From Allacma fusca (Eukaryota > Arthropoda > Collembola > Symphypleona > Sminthuridae): a DNA stretch of 64,000 nt. Where the stretch lies: the NCBI GenBank assembly GCA_947179485.1, contig OX359248.1:3923501-3987500 (forward strand), read 5' to 3'. This document shows, one piece after another, positions 13,952 to 25,900 of this stretch. The translations under genes were made by a program, and so were the position numbers. Numbering within the stretch: position 1 is the stretch's first letter; each line of letters opens with the position of its first letter. The notes beneath the pieces were generated by a model. That model had not been told where the DNA came from. It saw only the letters and a program-made list of their open reading frames with translations, and did not search any database.

Positions 13952-16900
13952 GTACGTTAGATGTAAATGGCCTGGGATGTAATGGGAATTTCGTATGTAT
14001 TTACTTATAATTAATTAAATTGATCTCCGGAAGGGTCCCCCAGATTATAATGTAATGAGAATGTACGGGGCCTGTATGACAATGCAAATTAAACTGGGGG
14101 CTCATTCTGTTTTAAGAAGAGTCACGCCAGTTATGTATCTAGATGTGCATGTAATACCATTCATGGGACAAGATAAATAAAAACGCTTGTGCTCCCAAGT
14201 CCAAGGAAGAGCTTAAGAGCTTAGAGCATTTAACAAAAACTCCTTTTTCAAGCGGCCTCCTCTCCCCCCGACTATTTTTCAATGCTTGTATCCCCAAGTA
14301 TACTTTATCCCCAGGAACCAAGAACCAGGTTACATGTTAAGAGGATAAATAAAAGCCAAAGTTAAAATCAGCTAGCATTACAGGGAGAGAGGGACGAGAG
14401 GAGGGGATAGAAATGTGGAGCAGTAAATAAATTGTAGCGTATATTCACAGGACCCGTCAACATTTCACGCTGGAGTAAAAAGAAATGTGCATTTGTGGGG
14501 AGTATTTCCTGGTTTTTTTAAAAAGGGTCGTAAATGAGACAGAGACAGGCAGTTCAAGCTGGGCTGAGGAAGTAAAGAATGTCCATGAAGTTCATAAATT
14601 CCTGCATAAAATCCGACTGAATGGTCGTTGAGGATGAGAGGCAAGGATGAGTTTGCCTTTGCAGGATATGGGGAGTCCATGGTGTTATTTTGCTGTAAGT
14701 ACAAAATCCTATTTTATTTTTAAGGCACTTCCCGCTAAAATACTGTTCCAATTGTCAACCTCCCCCCTTCCTATCAGTTCCATTGGATCTGGGAGCGCTC
14801 GTAATCAGTGTAACAAATGAAGGAAGTCGGGTGACTTTCTCTCCACATTATTTTTCACAATAGTTCAAGGTTTAAATTCCCCTATCTCAGGATAATCCCA
14901 TGTCTTTGTGAAGTTCACGGCCAATATTGAATCATCCTTGTGGCCTAAGAGAGAGAAAAAAAGGAGGAAAAAAACAAACAAAGACTAAGCCTCAAATTCT
15001 GTAGACATATGTGTGTGGCGGTGCGTGTGTGTGTGTGTTTGTATGTGTGGGGTGGGAATATTCAAATGCGTGGGAGATATTGAGTCCTATAACTTCTTGG
15101 AGGAATTTCCTTTCAAATCGTCCGTTATGGCTCATATTTCCTAACAAATGTCATCCTCAGCTTGGCTTCAAAATTAAACGGCTATAGTTGGGTAAAGGGA
15201 GGGAGTCCTGGGCTTCTAGAGAGACTCAGTCCGTTCACTCCACTGATAACACTTGTAAAGTCCTGAGGGCAAGGAAAGAGTAAAGAGGGTTTGGAAGGGC
15301 TTGGAATACTTTCTACATGTGATTAATACTCTGATGGATTTTATTCATGGGGGACACCTCTAAACATTTCAAGGGTATTTAGTCCAGGAGAAAGTATATA
15401 TATCGTGGGGTTGAAAGAGGAAAATAGTGAAAGCCTGGAAGGGAGTGGAGAGTGGGTTCCTTGAGGAGTTTACCTTGAACTTTCATTGAAAGTTATCTTT
15501 ATGGGGAAAGGAAGAAGACAGAAAAAGAAGGAGAGGGAAAGATGTTGTGTGTGTGTGTGTGAAAGTGGTGAAAGCGCAAAGGGAAAAGCAAAGGGAAGGC
15601 GGTGAAGACTTGTACCCCTAATTTTTCACTTGTGAAAGGAAACACGGGTTTCTGTCTCTCAAGCCTGCTCCTGGCAGAGAAAAATACAGAAATGTATAGC
15701 CCAGCATTTGAACTTGAATCCATTTCCTACCATTCATTTACATAAAAGAGTTGGAATAGCATAACGATGCTCTTATGGTTTCCTTCCTCCGCCCCTCCCA
15801 CCCCTTCGACCAGCCACTCATTCATAGCCAACCTAAGAGCAGTCCATACGTGGAGCCTTCAGCTCCTCCAGCATCAACGAACATATGGTAATGCTGATGT
15901 TTCCCATCATTACAGAACTATACCCATAACGCTCTCCTACCAACACAATAACATATCCTTCTACTGTATGTGAGCAATTGTCAATCCCAGCATTGCTCAT
16001 TAAGTATATCTACGTCTGTAGAGACATGAATATCCTCTCATACTACCCACAGATTCCATTGCTATTGGTTGAGAAGCAAAACAGTTCAGTACTTTCTCTT
16101 TAGAAGGCACAAACCCTAAAAGCAGGGGAAATTGACTCCGAAAAAATTACATGAGACTGACGGACGGAGACTTTAAGGAAACTTGAATAATTGTAATAAT
16201 TATTATTGTTTCCAAGCAGTACAAATTACAATTAACACACATGACATTCTTCAAATATAACAAAACTCATTCTAGATTTTCACAAGATGTTAATTTTACA
16301 GAGGCCCATTACAGAAGAAAAGCTCGCCCTTGATTACCTTACAACCCTGGGGATTTGTGGATGCTCGAGTTTGCATCTTAGCCAATGATTCATGTGGACA
16401 CATTAGGAGACGTACTTATGTGTACATTATATTGTGGAAGGACTGAGCGGCGGCCCCATACATATTTTGATATATATTGAATGTCAGAAAAGAATATCAA
16501 TCCGTAATCACTTTCTTCAGTTTCCATGGGGAAAAATAAGGAATGTGGAGTCAGTAGGCTATTCCAAGAGTAGTAGTTACGGGGAGATGCATTGCTCTCG
16601 GAGTATGGACCATGTGGGAAAGGATACATGGGAGAGTGGGAGAGCAGGCGGGAGAGAGAGAGAGAGAGAGAGGAGGGAAAAAGAATGGAAGAGGAGTCGT
16701 ATGCAGATCCGGTAATAAATGCACTAAATTTCCATCCTAATATGGCTTATTATGCCTTTTCTTCTCGGGGATGATGATGTGTCTCGCATTAGCAAGTTTT
16801 CATTTATCTTCCACACCTCACTGAACTCCGTAATGAAGGAGTCACCATGGAAGTATGTATCGTGTATGGGGTTGAGCCTCTGGTTCCCCCCCCTCACTCC

Positions 16901-19900
16901 CCGCCTGAATGTTCCATCAGTGATCATCCACCGTTTTACATACAAGACAATCAACACATGTACTGGCTCTTGCGTTCCTTTCCCTCTCATTTCATTGATT
17001 AATTGTTTCATATTTATTGCACCATCCAAGCCCCCTCTCTCTCTATTGTCATTCACATTGGGCTGGGAGTGGGACCCTCACATCTCCTTAATGAAACTCC
17101 TTGTTCCAGGTAGGATGGAGAGAGACTCCTATTTAAATCCTTCCTGTTCATACTGCTCCTAATTATGTCAAGTCCATTTATTTTTCCCTCGTTTTAATCC
17201 TGCCCTGCTTCATTTCTCTCTCTCTCTCTCTCTCTCTCCCGAGGAATTCACAAATTCATAAATCCCTTCAACTTTGACCTCCTTCTGGCAAATGGAGAGA
17301 ATCAATTGCTTTCTCCAACTATTACAACGGGTTCATCTGCTTGAGTAAATAATTATACAGTCGAATATATTCGAAACGACTTTCTTTCCTCACTCCCCAT
17401 AAAGACACCCTCAAACCATTCCCAGAAAATCCCTCACACTGTTTTATAACTCTGTTAACGATGTCCGTTAAAACGGGATTCCCTTTTGTCACTTAATTTA
17501 TTGCCAATAGAGAGAATTCGAATATACAGAATATATAGAGAATCAAATACCCTCAATTTCATCCCTATATATTTTACATGGAAAATGTAGCCCTCCTATT
17601 GGAGATTGGAGACTCTTTATAGCGACAAGGCTGTTAGCACAGTCCTCTGAACCTGTCACGAGGAGAGGGTCCAGAGGGACACAACTGACGGGGGAAAGAG
17701 TGCCCTGTCCACAATTTAAAAAGTAATATTTAAATTCATACCAATAAAGAGGGTTGATTTGATTGAAAGTCTAAAATGTATAAAATTGGACACCACTGGA
17801 GAAGTTTCAATTGAAGACAGGACAGAAAAATTCATGAGAAAAATATCCCATTGTGTTTTGCAGATGGTGGAGCTGTATCGGAGTTCCAGCCGGAGTTCTC
17901 GAAACCCTTGGAGAATGTGACAGTGCCGCTTGGACGGGACGCGACATTTACATGTGACGTTCGAGGTCTCGGTGGATATCGGGTGAGCTCAAATTGAATC
18001 TAGTTCTGTAAGAAAAAAAAGAAAAGAAAAAAGTATAACCCAGACCATTCCTTGGTCCTGAGTAATCTCAATAGGAAATTTACGTCGCATCCTTTCAATA
18101 ATAGCTCTTAAAGCTCCTCGTCTCCTACTCAATGCAAAGGAGACGGGAGAGGGCCGGCCCTCTCTATATAGAAGCCAAGAGCACTCGTCCATAGATGAAT
18201 TTTAAGCGGTGACAATCCCCAACGTGGAACAAGACCCTGGAAGGAGAGACAAGCTTCAGAAAATTAAATCAATTCCTAGCTTTCCCAAAACCTAACAACC
18301 TAATATCCTTTCTCTTTGAACACATCCGGTCTTGACGTATACTTCAACATTCCAGTAGATACCTCAAAATGTTCCTATTTTTTTACTCCTGTCTTCTCGT
18401 AGCCTCCAGTCCCCTTAAATATCCTCATCTTGTACGATTCCCGCTATGAACCAAAATAAAAACTTCTGACTGTCTTGGCCATATCTAAAGCACCTTGTCT
18501 TCGAATCTCTACAAGATCCAAAACATTCTCCTCCGAATTTCATTTTGTACTAATGTAGAAGTTCACTTCCTTTCCTTAACGGCAGGCTTTCTTTTAAGAA
18601 AGGGCTAAATTCTACGGAACTGTAACAAGGGAAGTCGATTCCTTGGTTTTCGAAGTGATTTTTTGAATGGGAAATAATCTTGTGTCTGCTCACATGTGAG
18701 AATTTTGCCGAGGAAGGGGAATTTTCGGGACTTAACATAATAATAATACTAATAAGAGCTGATTTGCGGAGATAAGCTGAATTTGTTTCACATTTCCGAA
18801 TATTGATGTAGTGGTTGACGTTTATTGGAAAACTTTTCCAGTTTTGCAGGTGCTGGGAAATTTGTAATTATGGGATTAGTAGGATGGTGACGGAGCGGGG
18901 GACAAATGTGACAACAAACGAGAAAAAAAATAATTTGCAAGGGAGATTTGAACTCTTGTAACTTTTTCCCGGGGAGCGGAGGCTTTATGGCGTGGAAGTG
19001 GAGGAGGTAGAGAGATTTGGTTGGGATATGATTAGTTATTATTAGTGGATGGGCAGAGAGAGAGAGAGAGAGAGGGAGAGAGGGATATAGGGAGGGAGGG
19101 TGTATGGGTGAAATGTTCCTCAGAAGATGTATATCTATAGGGAGAAAGTGAGGGAAGGAGTGTTCGGAATCTGCTTGGTGGTCGCGTCCACAAACGAATG
19201 TCTTGGCTTTGATGGTGATGGGAGTCGTAGTAGTAAAAGTACTTACGAGATGTTCGACTAAGCTGTGGAGATGGGATAGTAAAGAGTTGTCGGATGGAAT
19301 GAGCAAATCGGAGGAATAAAATCTTTTTGCACAGTTTTCAAGCAGAGTGAACATCTGCTGGAAATAAATGATCCAAACTCCTGGACTCGTTTGTCATTGC
19401 TCTTAAACCATTAGCATAAACGGCGGCAGGGCCTACACCCTTCCTCCTTCGCTCTCCTTCTGGATCTATGCATGTCCGTGTGTGTGTGTGTCTTTATATT
19501 GGTATGTAGTTCCATGTGTGGAAGTGGATGTGTGTGTGTGTGTGTGTGTGTCTCCAGGAACGGGGAGAAACATTGTAAATACATGTATTATGTATGGTGG
19601 AGATGGCAGGCAAGACAGATTCCATTTGCATCGCACACACTTATTATGTATATATCTATATAGACATAGCCCAGGCCCTCCTCACCAGTCGTCATCGTCA
19701 TATAAATAGTTATCCCAAGAAATATCCCAGTCTGATTTCCGTCCTGGACATTTCTCTCATGGTGATCACCTAATCTGTATTCAATACCACCCCCAAACTC
19801 CCTCTCAACTCATCCCGTATTTCTCACCTAAGTATTTTCCAATTACCTGTCACTCCCCGGTCCCTTATCAAAAAATCCACCAGAGTCATTACTTCTGTTG

Positions 19901-22900
19901 GAAATATTTTCGAGACCACCAAACCCCAGAAAAGTCCTCACTTCTCATACTCTGTCTTCCCTCAATCCCGAGACCAATCAAATCCTATTTACATCCTCAT
20001 AACTTTCTTAAGCCTCCCTCAAGTTCCCCTCATAATTTTAAAACATTTTGACATTCAAACTATTTTTCAAGGCTAGGATTTTAATAATAATTTGTATTTT
20101 ATTTCTATTTTATTTAAGAATTTTTTATAATAAAAATACGTCATAATTATGATTAGATATATGTACAGGTATCTACATATAAGAATAGCTACGGATCCTA
20201 TAGAAATTGTCGTAGCTACATTTACAGGTACTATTGTAAAATGTAATGGGTTGGGCAAGATTCCAAATGATCATTTGGAGGGCGTTCCACAATTTTTAAA
20301 GTAATTTGTTATTATATTAGAGTCGCAAAAATGAAACCTATAATTTACAATGCATTTTTTAGACTCAAGTTCTAATTAAGGGAGAATTTCTGGTGCGGCA
20401 AAATTTTCAAAAGCAAATCCAGATATTTGTATTCAGGACGATGTCGTACAATTAGCTGTACTTATTTATCCCCTTCATTTATTTTTAAATTAATTTCAAT
20501 TTAATATTAATAAATCAATTTTCCGCTTCTCACAATCCTCACAGATCTTGTGGATAGATATTGAATAAAGCTTACGGTGTTAGCCAGTTTGTTTAGTATT
20601 TATTATTGAACTTAAGTTTTACTCCTTACAGCCAGTATAAACACTCATCAGACTCATCTGTATTTCCACGAGAGATCCCAGGTTCGGAAAGTCTCCAGCC
20701 CCACAATATTTCCTGGTGTAATAATTAGAACTGACATTGGGAATGCACTCTTAGGAATGCATAATTAGGGACTTATACGATTGTCGGAAGGTCCTACTGA
20801 CAGGGAAAAGGCGATAGTTGGCACATGGCTGGGGAAAGTGTTTATCCGAGGGAGAGAGGATTTATTTTCCTTAAGAGATCTCCGTTAGAGCTAGTTGTTG
20901 TTGGCATAGCTGTAAAACAGGACGGTTACAGATGCTCTCCTGTCTTTGTGGAGAGAACGGAACGTTTCATACATTTCCGAGGATATTTTGGCAGGGAGAG
21001 AAAGTGATTTTCCGCGGGAAAGAAATCAAGTAGTGAAGTATGTTTACGTGGGTACACATAGATATCATATGATTTGAGTGTGACTAGCATGGTAGGAATG
21101 GTCTTTCCAAGTTACCTTACCCAGAGCCTCTCCGATGCATCCTTGAGAGGCTGAGGAGGAGGTAAAAGGAAGAGGAGTCCCAGGGTGTGCATAGATAAGG
21201 AAGGAAATCTTTTTCGTGGGCAATATTGGGCATCTGACTTAAAATTCTGTTCATGCTCCCCGAACTAGAATCGTTTAGGGCGAATGCACACACACACACA
21301 CACACAAGCCAACTGTTGTCTCTCTCTCTTTCTTCCTCTCTTGCTTTCTCTCTTTCTCTCTCTCTCTCACCCCAAAACCAGACGCCAAGAACCAGGAGTT
21401 AGATCCCTTCCCAAACAACTATCAAACCAATTCACTTCCTCTCCTTGTCTTGTTCTAGGGAGCCAAACTAGCAAATAATCTTGCTTTTCGGAAGAACATC
21501 CGACAAATAACTTAGTAAATACCAAAACTTTCCAGGCATTCAGTCATTTTATTGCCGGATCTCTCGCTCCCTCCCCCTTCAAACCCCTTTATTTTTAATT
21601 GCCCTCACATTCATACATTCTACACTACTTTGACTATCAAATATTTTAATGAGAGCACGCTGCGGATTTATTCAGACTTGAAATGAACTTAATACGATTC
21701 TCAATTTCTTCCCGTCTAAAGATAGAACCAGGAAATGCACTCACTCCTGAATATCCCAGTGTAAAAATCATGCACGACTGGTTTACGTCCAAGCGTGAAA
21801 ATTAATCTTGGCAATAATTCCAAGGCGGTTTTGGAAAAACCCAGGCAAGAACTCAGCCGGAATATCCGATTTAGCTAATACTGTAAGAGTAGGTTATGGT
21901 TACACCATGAAATCCTAACTCCTGGATTATTTACTTATGTAATTGTTAAGAAATTGCAAATAATTGGGAATCGTGCTGATGAAAGGAACGAATATGAATA
22001 AACGCTTAAGTGTGATTTTACATTAATCCGAAGACTAATTGCTTTTATTTATAACTGAAATCAAAAGGAAAAGGAAATGAAGATTAACAACTAAAAATAG
22101 GTGTTACTGGAATGACTCTCAGTTATTCACTGAAGAGTCTGGAAGAATCTTAAACTTAACAAGTGGCTACTTGAGCCTATTTTTACAATCTTAAGTCTAG
22201 ACGTTACATCATAACGGATGTAACGGGACGTTGACACTCGTCGGCTTTAGCCGATGGGAAGTGCTTACATTGCACCTTTACAATAAGTGTTTAAGTAACT
22301 TTGAATTGACTTAACCTAAGGTTGTGTGTTTCACAACTTAATTAATTATTCATGTGAGACTTAACTAATTTATGTAATTTCTATATACATACCTAACATC
22401 CCGCGCGGTCGGGGAAAATTTTGTCCCCAAAATTTAATAATTTGTATTTAAAATTCATATTGTGTTAGTACAATTGGTATGTATGTTTGAACGAAAGATA
22501 GGTAGAATAAAGAAGAGATAGTTCAAAAGAAAAAAATTATTTTTGTGTTTTTCTTTACAAGCTAGTACACATACTGGAATCATTTAAGGCGAAGGTGATA
22601 ACAGGTGTAAAATCAATATTGTATTAGTACATCCTACTGTTAGAAAATCAAAGTGATCTTAAAACTAGGCTGGAGTCCGGGCAGACAGCTGATTGGATAA
22701 ATTGTTGAGGGCCACAATGGGTGGGTACGGGTCATTGTTATGAGGGCGGGGATTATTAATGAAGTAGGCGCTGGGTAGGGCATGAGAGATTCGAGAGTTC
22801 TGACGGTTTCGTTGACGATACCGGTAATAACAATATAATCCATATATAATTAAACCAAAACCAATAATTGTGGAAAGAGCAGTACTTGACAAAGTAAAAA

Positions 22901-25900
22901 TACGGAGGAGAACTTGGGAATCGCCCTCGCCAACGCCGATTTCCATCTTTGGAACCGGAAGGACGGGAGGAATGGGTTCCGGTGCCGTTTGCTTAGCATG
23001 TACAGGCGGAGAGAGGGTAGTAGTGATAGTAACTGTCTGGCCGGGCTCATCCTTCTTATTCTGTAAAGAGAGAAAAGAATTATGAATAGACTTCCATTCT
23101 TCTAACAATTGTGTTATGTTAGCATCATACTTATTAACATCTTTGAATGGTTTTAAAGTATCATCGTTATAATTGTCAATCGTAAGTGGTGAATTTATCA
23201 AAAGTCGTTTTTCGAGTGGGGAGGGAGTGGGCTGTGTAGAAGGAAGGCTTTCCTGGTCAGGTTTAGGAATTTCCGGGAAGGTGTTGGAGCGAGAGGGAAT
23301 GAAATCTAAGATTTTACTAATAATTGGTGGGGCTATCATAAGAGCAGCTCCAGCAGCCATGACTTTGACTGCATTATTTTTCTTGGCAGGGGCAGCCTGC
23401 ATGGGAAGATTAAAATTTTTGTTACCGTTTTGAGCCATGGAAGGTAATGATTGGATACTGACTGACCGTTGTATAGGTACCATTTTGTGCATTGAATTGG
23501 TCCGGGCCATGTTCAATTTTGTTCCGGCACCTGTCAGCTTGGAAAGGTTGGGGAGGCTTCCCCAAATGCCAAGTGGAGCACATTCACAGGCAAAAATAAA
23601 AAGAAAAATCATAATTATTAAGGTTGAAAACTCGACGGGGCTTCCACGAATTCCCCTTGTTCGTTGAGAACGAGTTCCGGGTAGATTCGGTGAGGTTGAT
23701 GTAGAGGAGTGAGTTGTATGGTTTCCATGATCGGTTGGGGTCTGAGGTCGATCACCGTCCCAGTCGTCGGAGTCCATTGCTGCGGCGGCTTGACATGCGT
23801 CGTACCAGTCATCATATGAGTCGTTGGCGGGGGGCCGGGCGTCAGAGTTGGGAGAGGGCGAGTTTGGCAAACTGTCGTCATCACTTCCGGTGAAGTCACT
23901 TTCGGAAGTGAAGGTATATGTACAGGGTCTTGTTGAGGCGGCTGGGCGAGAGGGTTTTGAATGGGGTCCGGTGGAGCAGTTGTGAGGAGTTGTTGAGGCA
24001 ATGTCAGAGTTGGGCCTTGACGTGGCCCGTGTTTCTTGACCCAATTGGATCGACGGGTTTGGATTGCACAAGTGTTGGCTGATTCCAACCATGCCCGAGA
24101 TATTTGTTCGAACCGAATCTGCGGATCGATGGAAATAACGGGCGTCGCTGAGACGTAATTCGGTGGGGCGTCTCGTAGTTGAAGGAGAAATTCGTTCCAC
24201 ATCTGAGATTGTTTCACTGTGGCTTGGAAATAAGTTGCGCTCAACTGGTCCAGAAGAGAGGGAATTTGGTCGGGTAACACAATTCCGACAGCAACATGGC
24301 GGAAGGTCCTCTTGAGAATAGGAATTGAGGAGTCGTAACAATGTAGTTCGTTCCCAGACGCGTCGGCAAATTGATATGGAAATATCTGAACTGTGCAGAT
24401 TGATACCGGGCAACAGATGAGTGTGTCCGGGGTGCCGGGGAGATAAACTTTGATCAGTTCCGTCCATGGATTGTCGGAGAGGCGGATAGCAGGATTGATA
24501 CCCAGAGTTGTCGGGTATTGGACAATGCCTGGCACATAAGGGTACACAGGCGGGGACTGGGGGTTGTTGCTGGTCATTGTGGTCAGACATGGGAAAATGT
24601 AACTTTCTTTGTTTTATTTCGTAAACGTGCGGAACGTCGAAGTGGATGATTCGTATCAATAGGTTGGGGCGGTTTGAGAATTGATTTTAACTTTGTGGAG
24701 TGATAACCAAAAGTTTGTGGCGAGAAGTTTGGAGGAGGAGAAGTTAAACGCTTAACTGGACTGTCTTCAGAAGAAGTGGATGGTTGTAGTTTCATTTTGC
24801 GTGAAGGACGTGTAGAATCTTTACGGATGGGAGAAGTGAGAGAGGAACCGGAGTCTGGGGTGTCGGAGGGAAATTGTGTCAACCAAGCGTCAAATTCGTG
24901 TTGGTCTTCCGTAGTATATACATACTCGGGATGAATAATGCCATCCCCCAAATCAATTTTTATGAGCTTGAGTTGGGAGAGGTGACACTTAATACTAGGT
25001 CTAAGCTTAGTAGAGGGAAAGGTTAAAACTAAGTCAGCATTATTGTTCTTATCAATATAAGTTATGGTATAAGGTCCAACCCAACGACAAAGAAGTTTGT
25101 CAGACAAACCAATTTTTCGCTGAGGGAGATAAAATCGAACGTGGGAACCAACTTTAAACTCTAAGGGTTGGTACATAGCATCAAATCGTTCTTTGGCTTG
25201 TAATTGAGCCTTTTTAATTAATTGGGATATTCTTTGATGCATGATTTTGACCTGAGAAGCGCTGAGCTGAGTCATTTGTAAAAGTGTATTGGGGATGGAG
25301 TTGAGTAGAGGGGCTGGAGGAGCTCTACCGAAAAATGCTTGAAAAGGGGAAATTTTTGTAACTGAATGCTCGGAAGTATTATATGCAGTGATTACGTACG
25401 GAACAAATATGTCCCAATCTAACTGATTGTCCGAGACAAATTTGCTGAGCATAATTGCGAGAGTTTGATTTAATCTTTCTACAACTCCGTGAGAACGGGG
25501 GTGAAAGGGCATACTGACATTATGTGTAATATTAAACCGTTTTAATAATTCTTGTAGAGTTGCAGATTTGAACTCCGCAGCTCCGTCGGAAATTAATATA
25601 GACATGCCTGGAAATGTTAAAATAAAAGACTCCAGATGCATGGCTATATGAGCAGCTTCTCTGTTGGGAAGGAGGGAAGTATGTACCCATTTGGTAAATA
25701 AGTCGGTGAGGACGAGTACATATTTATTGCCTCTCGGAGTTTCACGAAAGGGGCCTAATAAATCCATAGCATACGTGCTTGCTGGAATTTTTATGGGAAT
25801 GTTTTTCAGACTGTCCATACGTAATTTGGTCATGTGCTGGCGACTTTGGCACTCTGGGCAGTGAGTACAGTGTTTAAATGTGTCTGAGGTAATTGATCTC

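Noticed and set aside
18788-19354. 188-codon open frame on the minus strand in the DIP intron
   Set aside because: Ser/Leu/His/Pro-rich, passes through a GA tract (LSLSLS), no recognisable domain, no start context or neighbours.
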